Positions 8,332-15,032 of a stretch of 64,000 nucleotides of DNA are shown one piece after another (position 1 is the first letter of the stretch; every line of letters starts with the position of its first letter). The DNA comes from Micavibrio sp. UBA6139 (GTDB lineage Bacteria; Pseudomonadota; Alphaproteobacteria; Micavibrionales; Micavibrionaceae): contig DIVF01000036.1 in the NCBI GenBank assembly GCA_002423285.1, positions 45,445 to 109,444 of the forward strand. The letters run 5' to 3'. The notes beneath the pieces are model-generated. The model ran no database searches, was not told the origin of the DNA, and saw only the letters and a program-made list of their open reading frames with translations. Both the position numbers and the translations under genes were made by a program.

Positions 8332-9209
8332 AATGTTTTTTCCTTTTCGTTATTCTGGACCGCAGAATAGGCGGCATAGTCGTTCAGATCAATATGTGTA
8401 ATTGCGTCCAAGGGGATGCTGCGCCCCAGAAATGTCCGGGCCAGTGGGGCAAAGCGTTCTGCGGCATCAGTGACCATGAACGATATGGTGGGTGCAGCAT
8501 TTACGGCCTGACCCATCATCGGTTCTACAATCGCGGCAATGGTTCCGCCATTTTCAATCAGGGTCACATCGGGGCCAACCACACTGGCAATGGCCTCACG
8601 CAGCAACGGAAAATGGGTACAGCCCAGAATAATCGTATCCGGGGCCATGGCGGGGTCGGTGAAATAGGGGGCCAGATAGCGGGTGATGATCGATTTCGCA
8701 ATATCACCGGACAGCCATGTCGGGTCTGCGCCTTCTTCCGCCAGTGCCACCAACATCTGACACGCGACACCGCGCACGGCGATGGAGGGGTTGATGGCAT
8801 GAATAGCGCGGTCATAACAGGCGGACCGGATAGTTGATTGCGTTCCCATGACTAAAATATTGCGGCGTTTGGATGCGGCGATGGCTGCGGCGGCGGCGGG
8901 TTCAATCATGCCAATCACTGGAACGGGTGATGCAATATCGCGCACCAGATCGGTCGCATGGGCGGATGCCGTGTTGCAGGCAATAATAATCATCTTCACA
9001 TCATGATGCAGCAAGACGCTGGCCAAGCCTGCCGAATAGCTGCGGATCGTATCAGCGCTTTTCGTGCCATAAGGGACGCGCGCCGTATCGCCCAGATACA
9101 GGAAATTTTCCCCCGGCATGCTGCGCATCAGGGATTTAAGAACAGTTAAGCCTCCAACCCCGGAATCAAAAACCCCAATCGGGCGCATGTCAGTTGAAAT
9201 GTTATTCAT
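8319..9209 (-). CDS. murI: Glutamate racemase
   Basis: Makes D-glutamate for peptidoglycan. GVFDSGVGGLTVL is the N-terminal signature. The two catalytic cysteines lie in IIACNTASAH and LGCTHFPLL. From ATG 9209 it has 296 residues, normal for the family; an upstream extension in the same frame runs into a palindrome and is not credible, and ATG 9188 (MRPIG) is a possible alternative. It sits between fabD and fabG, which normally are adjacent, and overlaps fabG by 13 nt, tying a cell-wall enzyme to the fatty-acid operon. Confidence 0.94.
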   Translation of the reverse strand: MNNISTDMRPIGVFDSGVGGLTVLKSLMRSMPGENFLYLGDTARVPYGTKSADTIRSYSAGLASVLLHHDVKMIIIACNTASAHATDLVRDIASPVPVIGMIEPAAAAAIAASKRRNILVMGTQSTIRSACYDRAIHAINPSIAVRGVACQMLVALAEEGADPTWLSGDIAKSIITRYLAPYFTDPAMAPDTIILGCTHFPLLREAIASVVGPDVTLIENGGTIAAIVEPMMGQAVNAAPTISFMVTDAAERFAPLARTFLGRSIPLDAITHIDLNDYAAYSAVQNNEKEKTLCSI

Positions 9210-9235
9210 GAAAATCTCAAAACGAATAAGGTATT

Positions 9236-9277
9236 GGGGTCGTTTGAAGGGGGCAATCGCCCCCTTCAAACGACCCC
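9236..9277. repeat. Longest GC palindrome, 19-bp perfect stem (3'-end repeat family, copy 4)
   Basis: A 42-bp element in which 9236-9254 is the exact reverse complement of 9259-9277, with the 4-nt loop AATC. The core is GAAGGGGGC/GCCCCCTTC, the outer part GGGGTCGTTT/AAACGACCCC. It lies between the fabD stop and murI start. This copy shows the full extent of the repeat family; others keep the core and parts of the arms. Confidence 0.85.
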
Positions 9278-9287
9278 TTAAATTTTT

Positions 9288-10235
9288 CTATCCTTGCAGC
9301 TTGGCCAAGAATTCTTCGATCTGGGCCGGGGTGTTGATGGAAGATGCTGTGACATCAGGCTCGATGCGCTTGACCAGACCGGCCAGCACTTTTCCTGCGC
9401 CGATTTCGACCATTTCGGTCACGCCTTGCTGCTTCATCCACTGAACGGATTCGCGCCAGCGGACAACGCCGGTGACTTGATCGACCAGAAGCGCACGAAT
9501 GCGGGCCGGGTCGGTTTCGGCTTGGGCGGTGACGTTGGCAACCACCGGGATGACAGGTGGGCGGATATTGGTCGCACCCAGTGCATCGGCCATGGCTTCA
9601 GCGGCGGGACCCATCAGGCGGCAATGGAAGGGGGCGGAGACTGGCAGCAGCAAGGCACGCTTGGCACCACGTGCGGTGGCCAGGGCCATGGCGGCTTCAA
9701 CCGCACCTTTATGCCCTGAAATGACCACTTGGCCCGATGAGTTATCATTGGCGGCTTCGCAGATTTCAGCTGAGGATGCTTCGGCGGCAATTGCTTTCAC
9801 ATCATCAAAATCCAAACCCAAAATGGCGGCCATGGCACCAACGCCAACGGGCACGGCGCGTTGCATCGCCTGGCCACGCAGTTTTAAAAGTTTCGCGGTG
9901 ACTGGAATTTCCAGTGACCCGGCGGCAGTCAGTGCGGCGTATTCACCCAAGGAGTGACCCGCCACATAAGACGCAACCTTGCTCAAATCCATTCCCCCTT
10001 GCAGGGTCAGGACGCGCATCACGGCCATGGAAACAGCCATCAAAGCCGGTTGGGTGTTTTCGGTCAGATTCAGTTCTGTGTCCGGACCCTCGAAAATCAT
10101 TTTTGACAAATTCTGGCTCAGCGCGTCATCGACTTCTTGAAAGACATGCTTGGCATCGGTGAAGGCCTCGGCAAGGTCCTTGCCCATACCGGGGGATTGC
10201 GACCCCTGACCGGGGAAAATAAAGGCGCGTGTCAT
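9288..10235 (-). CDS. fabD: Malonyl-CoA:ACP transacylase
   Basis: Loads malonate onto ACP for fatty-acid synthesis. RAFIFPGQGSQSPGMG opens the protein, the active-site Ser is in GHSLGEYAAL, and the catalytic His is in SAPFHCRLM. The C-terminal EIGAGKVLAGLVKR is typical. The 315 residues match the family. AGGAG lies 6 nt before the ATG, and a TTGACA-containing promoter with an adjacent inverted repeat is found upstream, so this is the first gene of the fabD-murI-fabG unit. Confidence 0.96.
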   Translation of the reverse strand: MTRAFIFPGQGSQSPGMGKDLAEAFTDAKHVFQEVDDALSQNLSKMIFEGPDTELNLTENTQPALMAVSMAVMRVLTLQGGMDLSKVASYVAGHSLGEYAALTAAGSLEIPVTAKLLKLRGQAMQRAVPVGVGAMAAILGLDFDDVKAIAAEASSAEICEAANDNSSGQVVISGHKGAVEAAMALATARGAKRALLLPVSAPFHCRLMGPAAEAMADALGATNIRPPVIPVVANVTAQAETDPARIRALLVDQVTGVVRWRESVQWMKQQGVTEMVEIGAGKVLAGLVKRIEPDVTASSINTPAQIEEFLAKLQG

Positions 10236-10268
10236 AGTGGCTCCTGCTTTTTTCGAAAAACTGCCTGA

Positions 10269-10296
10269 TTGATAGCTGCGATGCGAAAGATGTCAA
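10269..10296 (-). promoter_or_regulatory. Promoter of the fabD operon
   Basis: On the minus strand TTGACA (10291-10296), 16 bp, TATCAA (10269-10274), about 35 bp upstream of the fabD start. The -35 is a perfect consensus. Confidence 0.6.
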
Positions 10297-10297
10297 T

Positions 10298-10331
10298 ATT
10301 TGTCATCCTCGGCATGATTGGAATGACAAAT
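10298..10331. promoter_or_regulatory. Inverted repeat abutting the fabD -35 box (operator candidate)
   Basis: ATTTGTCAT (10298-10306) and ATGACAAAT (10323-10331) are perfect 9-bp inverted arms 16 nt apart, ending one base from the -35 hexamer. The spacing of about 25 bp between arm centres is more than two helical turns. This is the layout of a site for a dimeric regulator; which one is unknown. Confidence 0.45.
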
Positions 10332-10466
10332 TCATGAAAAAGGGCTGGAGTTGGGGCAAAACCAACCCTATTTCCTGAATCACGACATGGGCACGTCCGC
10401 GCCATAAAGCTGACATTCTTTTTTATATCAATGGGTTGAGTTATAAAACACCCGGTGTTGAAAACT

Positions 10467-10495
10467 TTGAATTGGGTCCTTTTTTGTGGTATAGT
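10467..10495 (+). promoter_or_regulatory. Promoter of the 87-residue unknown gene
   Basis: TTGAAT (10467-10472), 17 bp, TATAGT (10490-10495). Transcription would begin near 10502 and give a leader of about 90 nt containing the hairpin CGTCCC-loop-GGGACG at 10534-10550. The 10236-10466 stretch before it holds only the fabD control region. Confidence 0.6.
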
Positions 10496-10565
10496 CCTTG
10501 CACATTAAAAGGCACCAATAAAAACCGACCCCGCGTCCCGTTAAGGGACGTCTGAGGAGTCATCC

Positions 10566-10607
10566 ATGGCTTGTGCGAGAGGAATAAATTTAACATGTCT
10601 TGTTTAA
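10566..10607 (+). CDS. Overlapping 13-codon mini-ORF (leader peptide candidate)
   Basis: ATG 10566 is preceded at 6 nt by a perfect GAGGAG ribosome-binding site. The ORF encodes MACARGINLTCLV and stops at 10605-10607. It overlaps the start of the 87-residue gene (ATG 10595) in another frame. Its ribosome-binding site is better than that of the larger gene, so it may act by translational coupling or as a regulatory leader. No amino-acid run suggests classical attenuation. Confidence 0.35.
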   Translation: MACARGINLTCLV

Positions 10608-10858
10608 TCGTTTCTGACCAAATCCGTATCCAACTGAACAGCCGCGATCTGGCTGTGACCGCCGAAGATGTAACATCTTCCAGCAACCTTTCTGCGCAGC
10701 GTTCCGCCCTGCAGCGCCCGGATATGAGCCGTTTGCGCCTGTCCACCTTGCTGCGCCGCTCGCGCCGCCGCGCCCCCGATGCGACCCGCCTGACCTGGAG
10801 CCTGGTTCTGGGCCGCCGCATGGCTGATTGTGCCAATTCGAACCGCCTCAGCGCATAG
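10595..10858 (+). CDS. Small Arg-rich protein of unknown function
   Basis: Not recognised. It is 87 residues from ATG 10595, with a neutral N-terminal third and a strongly basic second half (RLRLSTLLRRSRRRAP, then VLGRRMADC). Codon choice favours C or G at the third position, as in neighbouring housekeeping genes, so it looks truly coding. It has its own promoter, a 90-nt leader with a hairpin, GAGAGGA 11 nt before the start, and a strong terminator 30 bp after the stop. An alternative start is TTG 10571. The basic half suggests nucleic-acid or ribosome binding, but that is inference only. Confidence 0.6.
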   Translation: MSCLIVSDQIRIQLNSRDLAVTAEDVTSSSNLSAQRSALQRPDMSRLRLSTLLRRSRRRAPDATRLTWSLVLGRRMADCANSNRLSA

Positions 10859-10885
10859 TTTGAGCGCATAATTCCCGAGATTTTT

Positions 10886-10925
10886 AAAAGCCGCCCCGCC
10901 TGTAAAGGTTCGGGGCGGCTTTTTG
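10886..10925 (+). terminator. Intrinsic terminator
   Basis: AAAAGCCGCCCCG (10886-10898) pairs perfectly with CGGGGCGGCTTTT (10911-10923). It separates the 87-residue gene from the rpsF promoter. Confidence 0.9.
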
Positions 10926-10949
10926 ATTCCATAAAGTGCTGGATTCTTC

Positions 10950-10977
10950 TTGATTCTGGCGGGAAAAGCCGTATAGT
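10950..10977 (+). promoter_or_regulatory. Promoter of rpsF-rpsR-rplI
   Basis: TTGATT (10950-10955), 16 bp, TATAGT (10972-10977). The -35 overlaps one of three GATTC sites (10925, 10942, 10952), which are potential CcrM methylation sites. Confidence 0.6.
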
Positions 10978-11030
10978 CCGCCCGTTCTTTGAATAAAAGG
11001 ACCTCGCTGGCGGCATGGTGCTGTCAGCTT

Positions 11031-11058
11031 ATAGGACCGGGTTTACTGTTGGTCCTAT
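11031..11058 (+). promoter_or_regulatory. Leader hairpin before rpsF (possible S6:S18 autoregulatory site)
   Basis: ATAGGACC (11031-11038) pairs with GGTCCTAT (11051-11058), and the loop side begins with a CCG-containing GACCGGG. Bacterial rpsF leaders often carry a CCG-bulged hairpin that mimics the S6:S18 site on 16S rRNA. The position and CCG fit, but the second helix was not verified. Confidence 0.4.
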
Positions 11059-11078
11059 GAACCCAAGAGGAGAAAGCA

Positions 11079-11450
11079 ATGCCATTTTATGAAACCGTGT
11101 TTATTGCACGGCAAGACTTAAACGCTGCGCAGGTTGAAGATCTTACAAAGCTCTTCACCGGCATCATCGAAAAAGACGGCGGCAAAATTTTGAAGACCGA
11201 AAGCTGGGGTCTTCGCGCCCTTGCCTACCGCATCAAGAAAAACCGCAAAGGTCATTATGTTCTGATCGAATCCGACACCGCGCCTGCCGCGTTGCTGGAG
11301 ATGGAGCGTAACATGCGCCTGAACGAAGATCTGCTGCGTCACATGACAATTCGTCTGGACGAGCCAACAAAAGGCCAGTCCGTCATTCTGGGCGGTCATG
11401 ACCGTTCCAATGACAACGTCACAGCCACCGAAGAGAAGGAAGTTGCATAA
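11079..11450 (+). CDS. rpsF: 30S ribosomal protein S6
   Basis: Small-subunit protein that binds the central domain of 16S rRNA together with S18. MPFYETVFIARQDL at the N-terminus and WGLRALAYRIKKNRKGHYV in the middle are S6 hallmarks. The 123 residues include a short variable tail. AGAGGAGA precedes the start. The stop overlaps the rpsR start by one base (TAATG), which fits the need for equal S6 and S18 production. Confidence 0.97.
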   Translation: MPFYETVFIARQDLNAAQVEDLTKLFTGIIEKDGGKILKTESWGLRALAYRIKKNRKGHYVLIESDTAPAALLEMERNMRLNEDLLRHMTIRLDEPTKGQSVILGGHDRSNDNVTATEEKEVA

Positions 11451-11800
11451 TGTGTGCATTTGAAAGAGAAAAAGATTCTTCAAGAGAATCCTCGGGGAGA
11501 GACTCCTCCGGTGAACGCGAAGGTTCCGCAGGTGGTCCAGGTGGCCGTCGCCCATTCTTCCGCCGCCGTAAAAGCTGCCCGTTCAGCGGTCCGCATGCTC
11601 AGCCAATCGATTGGAAAGACACCCGTACTCTGGGCCGTTTCATTTCCGAACGCGGCAAGATCATGCCATCCCGTATTACGGCTGTTTCCCAAAAGAAACA
11701 ACGTGAACTGGCAATCGCAATCAAACGCGCTCGTTTCATGGCTTTGTTGCCTTACCTGCAACAAAACACAGACGGCAACAGCAGCTCTCGCGACAGATAA
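11450..11800 (+). CDS. rpsR: 30S ribosomal protein S18 with an N-terminal extension
   Basis: Partner of S6 in the 30S platform. The S18 core runs from about residue 36: FFRRRKSCPFSG, then IDWKDTRTLGRFISERGKI and SRITAVSQKKQRELAIAIKRARFMALLPY. Ahead of it are some 35 residues rich in Ser, Gly, Glu and Arg that E. coli S18 (75 residues) lacks. The start is well supported: AAGGAAG lies 7 nt before the ATG, which overlaps the rpsF stop. The tail after LLPY is also longer than usual. Confidence 0.95.
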   Translation: MCAFEREKDSSRESSGRDSSGEREGSAGGPGGRRPFFRRRKSCPFSGPHAQPIDWKDTRTLGRFISERGKIMPSRITAVSQKKQRELAIAIKRARFMALLPYLQQNTDGNSSSRDR

Positions 11801-11819
11801 GAGATAAGGAAGAAATATC

Positions 11820-12530
11820 ATGGCACTTATGGAAGTTATCCTTCTGGAGCGCGTCGATAGCCTCGGCAACATGGGCGAAACCGTCCGTGTAAAACCAGGT
11901 TATGCCCGCAATTTTCTGCTGCCGCAGAAAAAAGCGCTGCGCGCTACCAACGAAAACAAAGCGTTCTACGATGCACAACGTGCTGAACTGGAAAAACGCA
12001 ACGCTGAAAAACGCTCCGATGCGGAAGCGCTGTCCAAGAAACTGGAAGGTTTCAAGGCCAGCATCATTCGTAACGCTGCTGAAGGCGGTGCGTTGTACGG
12101 TTCCGTTACAACACGCGACGTTGCTGAAGCATTGACCACGCAATCGAAAATCAAGGTTGATCGCGCTCAGGTTCTTCTGAACCTCGGCTTCAAGACAATC
12201 GGCCTGTTCGAAGTTCCGGTTGCTCTGCACCCTGAAGTAAAAGTAATGGTCACCGTGAACATTGCGCGTACTGAAGAAGAAGCGAAAATCCAGGCGAAAA
12301 CCGGTAAAGCACTGGTTGCCGTTGATGATCGCACAGCAGAAGCCAATGCTCGTGCTGAAGCCGAAGCCGCTGCCGCAGCGAAAGCTGAAAAAGCAGCCCT
12401 GATGGAAGATGCCGGTCTGGCCGTTGAAAGCGAACGCGAAGAAGCTGCAGAAGAGAAAAAAGCAAAGAAAACCAAAAAGGTTGACGATGCTGAAGTCGAA
12501 ACTGAAGCTGCAAACGACGACGCCGAATAA
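11820..12530 (+). CDS. rplI: 50S ribosomal protein L9 with an acidic/Ala-rich tail
   Basis: Large-subunit protein that bridges the L1 stalk base. MEVILLERVDSLGNMGETV and VKPGYARNFLLPQKKA form the N-terminal rRNA-binding domain, followed by the long connecting helix and the C-terminal domain (GALYGSVTTRDVAEAL). Typical L9 is about 150 residues; here 236, because residues from about 150 on form a tail dominated by Ala, Glu and Lys. Longer L9 is common in alphaproteobacteria, but this tail is at the long end. A terminator follows. Confidence 0.96.
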   Translation: MALMEVILLERVDSLGNMGETVRVKPGYARNFLLPQKKALRATNENKAFYDAQRAELEKRNAEKRSDAEALSKKLEGFKASIIRNAAEGGALYGSVTTRDVAEALTTQSKIKVDRAQVLLNLGFKTIGLFEVPVALHPEVKVMVTVNIARTEEEAKIQAKTGKALVAVDDRTAEANARAEAEAAAAAKAEKAALMEDAGLAVESEREEAAEEKKAKKTKKVDDAEVETEAANDDAE

Positions 12531-12555
12531 TTTTTCAGCATTGTTATAAAGATTT

Positions 12556-12590
12556 AAAAGACCCGCCCCTAATCTGGCGGGTCTTTTTTT
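12556..12590 (+). terminator. Intrinsic terminator of the rpsF operon
   Basis: AAAAGACCCGCC (12556-12567), 8-nt loop, GGCGGGTCTTTT (12576-12587), then a T-run. Perfect stem. Confidence 0.92.
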
Positions 12591-12719
12591 GTTTCTTTTT
12601 TATTCCTCGGACCCTCGTCCCCTTGAGTCTCAATATCTTTTCCCGGCTATCCCCGTGATTCACAGCCCCCCTTTCAACCTTCTATGGCGCGGGCGCAACG
12701 CCTTTGATAGGGTGTGCCC

Positions 12720-14195
12720 ATGACATCACAAACAGCCCTGAAATCCGCCGACACAAACATTACGGAGCGCAGCTACCGTACCCTGCCGCATAACCTTGAG
12801 GCAGAGCAGGGTTTGCTCGGCGCGCTTTTGGTGGATAACAGGGCGATGGAAAAAATTGATTTCCTGAAGCCGGCGCATTTCTTTGTACCGGCGCATCAAC
12901 GTATTTTCGAAGCGATCATGAAGCTGACCGACCGTGGTCAAACGGCATCGCCGATTACGCTGAAGGGCTATTTTGAAACCGATTCCGATCTGGAACAGGT
13001 TGGCGGGGCCGGGTATCTGACCGATCTGGCGGCCAGTGTGATCAGTGTGATCAACGCGCTCGATTACGCGAAAAGTATTTATGATCTACATATGCGCCGC
13101 GAACTGGTTTCGCTGGGCGAGGATGTAGTCAATGATGCGTTTGAATTAACGCTGGACCGCGATGCGTTTTCGACCATCGAATTGGCTGAAAACAGATTAT
13201 TCACGCTGGCAGAAAGCGGTGAAACCAAAAGCGGCTTCGTAACCTTGCGTGATTCTTTAAAGGTCGCGCTGGATATTGCCGATAAGGCGTATAAGACTGA
13301 CGGCCATGTCACGGGTGTGACCACGGGCCTTCGTGATCTGGATGAAAAACTGGGCGGTCTGCATAAATCAGATCTTCTCATTCTGGCGGGTCGCCCTTCG
13401 ATGGGTAAGACCGCTTTGGCCACCAACATTGCCTATCAGGCCGCCGCGCGTTACGCGGAAACTGGCGGGAAAGAGGGCGGCATTGTCGGCTTCTTCTCAC
13501 TGGAGATGTCATCCGATCAGTTGGCAACGCGTATTCTGGCCGATCAGGCCAGCGTATCGGGTGATGCGATCCGGAAAGGCAACGTGTCGGAAGTTGAATT
13601 CCGCCGCTTCGTTGAAGCGAGTCAGAAATTGTCGCAAGTCCCGCTCTACATTGATGACACGCCGGCGCTTTCCATCGGTGCTGTGCGCAGCCGCGCCCGC
13701 CGCCTGAAACGCCAGCATGGGCTTGGTTTGCTGGTCATCGATTACTTGCAGCTTTTGCAGGGGTCGGGTTCGCGTCAATCCGCAGAAAATCGTGTTCTGG
13801 AAGTTTCTGAAATTACCCGAGGCTTGAAGGCGATTGCTAAGGAGCTTGAAATCCCGGTCATCGCCTTGTCGCAGTTATCGCGTCAGGTTGAAAACCGCGA
13901 AGATAAACGCCCGCAATTGTCTGACCTTCGTGAATCGGGCTCGATTGAGCAGGATTCGGATGTGGTTATGTTCGTGTACCGTGAAGAATATTATCTGGGC
14001 CGGACCGAACCACCACCGGGCACCGATAAACACCTGCAATGGCAGGCCGATATGGAGCGCGCCCACAACGTGGCTGAAGTTGTCATCGGTAAACAGCGTC
14101 ATGGTCCGATCGGGACAGTGCCACTGTACTTCGAGCCAAACTTCACACGCTTTGGTGATCTGGACCGTGCGTATCAGGTTCGCTCAACAGAATAA
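12720..14195 (+). CDS. dnaB: Replicative DNA helicase
   Basis: Hexameric helicase that unwinds DNA at the fork. The N-terminal domain starts RTLPHNLEAEQGLLGALL. In the RecA-like domain the Walker A is GRPSMGKTAL, the Walker B region is LLVIDYLQLLQG, and LSQLSRQVENR plus LRESGSIEQDSDVV are DnaB-specific motifs. The 491 residues are normal and no intein is present. ATG 12720 is preferred over GTG 12714. It follows the ribosomal operon, a common alphaproteobacterial order. Confidence 0.96.
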   Translation: MTSQTALKSADTNITERSYRTLPHNLEAEQGLLGALLVDNRAMEKIDFLKPAHFFVPAHQRIFEAIMKLTDRGQTASPITLKGYFETDSDLEQVGGAGYLTDLAASVISVINALDYAKSIYDLHMRRELVSLGEDVVNDAFELTLDRDAFSTIELAENRLFTLAESGETKSGFVTLRDSLKVALDIADKAYKTDGHVTGVTTGLRDLDEKLGGLHKSDLLILAGRPSMGKTALATNIAYQAAARYAETGGKEGGIVGFFSLEMSSDQLATRILADQASVSGDAIRKGNVSEVEFRRFVEASQKLSQVPLYIDDTPALSIGAVRSRARRLKRQHGLGLLVIDYLQLLQGSGSRQSAENRVLEVSEITRGLKAIAKELEIPVIALSQLSRQVENREDKRPQLSDLRESGSIEQDSDVVMFVYREEYYLGRTEPPPGTDKHLQWQADMERAHNVAEVVIGKQRHGPIGTVPLYFEPNFTRFGDLDRAYQVRSTE

Positions 14196-14203
14196 AAGAT
14201 GAA

Positions 14204-14968
14204 TTAGCGCTGAATGAGGACGCGGTAGTAGTGATAGCTGCCTGTGGGCGGTGTTCCTGCGCCTTCAAAACACCCTTCCGGCTGAGCAAAGAGGACATTG
14301 CCCGTATCAATCAACGCAACGCCATTGGCAAAGGTGCCGATATATTCCGGCGATGCGCCCCAGCCTGATCCGGACAGTTTTGGCGGCGTATCAGCTGTTT
14401 GCGCAATGCCCAGCTTTTTATTCAACTCAACACAGACCTCGCGTGTCAGCCACGGTAACATGGCGATCAGCTCCAACTGGTCAGGATTACCGGCGCAAGA
14501 TGAATCATTGCCCATCCCCATGCCCGGAATACAGGCGGTTCCGGTATAAAGCCAGTCGCCATAGGATGGTTGTGCGGAAAGGGCGCGGTTTAACCATTCC
14601 GGGTTTGGAATATTGTAGGAAATCTGGCCGCCTACGGGGTTAAAGACCTTGCATTCGTTTTCACTGACCGGGCAGCCTGGATTGGCGTAGGCGGTCAGGC
14701 GATCTGTTTCAAAGCTCATCAAGGATGGATCAATATTCCTTGAAATGCGCAGGCGCATCATTGCGGCTTCCATGTCAACGCCACTTTGCGTGATCTGCGA
14801 TGCTGCAATTTTAACTTTATCGTCGTTGACATTATCGCCGCTGCGGCTGCTCATCGTCACGGCGAAGGTCAGGGCGGCAAAAAGAACCACCGCAATCAAG
14901 ATCAGAAACAAAACGTTTCCGGATTCTGAAGACGATGAATAAGACCGTGTTGCTGTCTTTGTACCCAT
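14204..14968 (-). CDS. Pilin-like membrane-anchored protein of unknown function
   Basis: The N-terminus has a short hydrophilic leader, SSSSESGNVLF, then a single hydrophobic helix (about residues 18-40). This recalls pseudopilin-like proteins, with Gly-Asn rather than the usual Gly-Phe at the helix start. The rest (about 210 residues) is predicted to be outside the membrane and contains several Cys (GCPVSENEC, TACIPG, SSCAG, EVCVEL, EGCF), so disulfides are likely. No catalytic motif is seen. It lies on the opposite strand between dnaB and alr, and no pilus assembly gene is nearby. The name is based only on the membrane segment. Confidence 0.6.
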   Translation of the reverse strand: MGTKTATRSYSSSSESGNVLFLILIAVVLFAALTFAVTMSSRSGDNVNDDKVKIAASQITQSGVDMEAAMMRLRISRNIDPSLMSFETDRLTAYANPGCPVSENECKVFNPVGGQISYNIPNPEWLNRALSAQPSYGDWLYTGTACIPGMGMGNDSSCAGNPDQLELIAMLPWLTREVCVELNKKLGIAQTADTPPKLSGSGWGASPEYIGTFANGVALIDTGNVLFAQPEGCFEGAGTPPTGSYHYYRVLIQR

Positions 14969-15032
14969 AGGTTTATTCTAGCGAAGAATATTACCCCGCA
15001 ATACTGAATTTATTTTTGGGACCTCTTGTTTT

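Noticed and set aside
10441..11016. Minus-strand 191-codon open frame opposite the small Arg-rich gene
   Set aside because: It crosses two promoters and a strong terminator, has no ribosome-binding site, and the opposite strand has better coding character.
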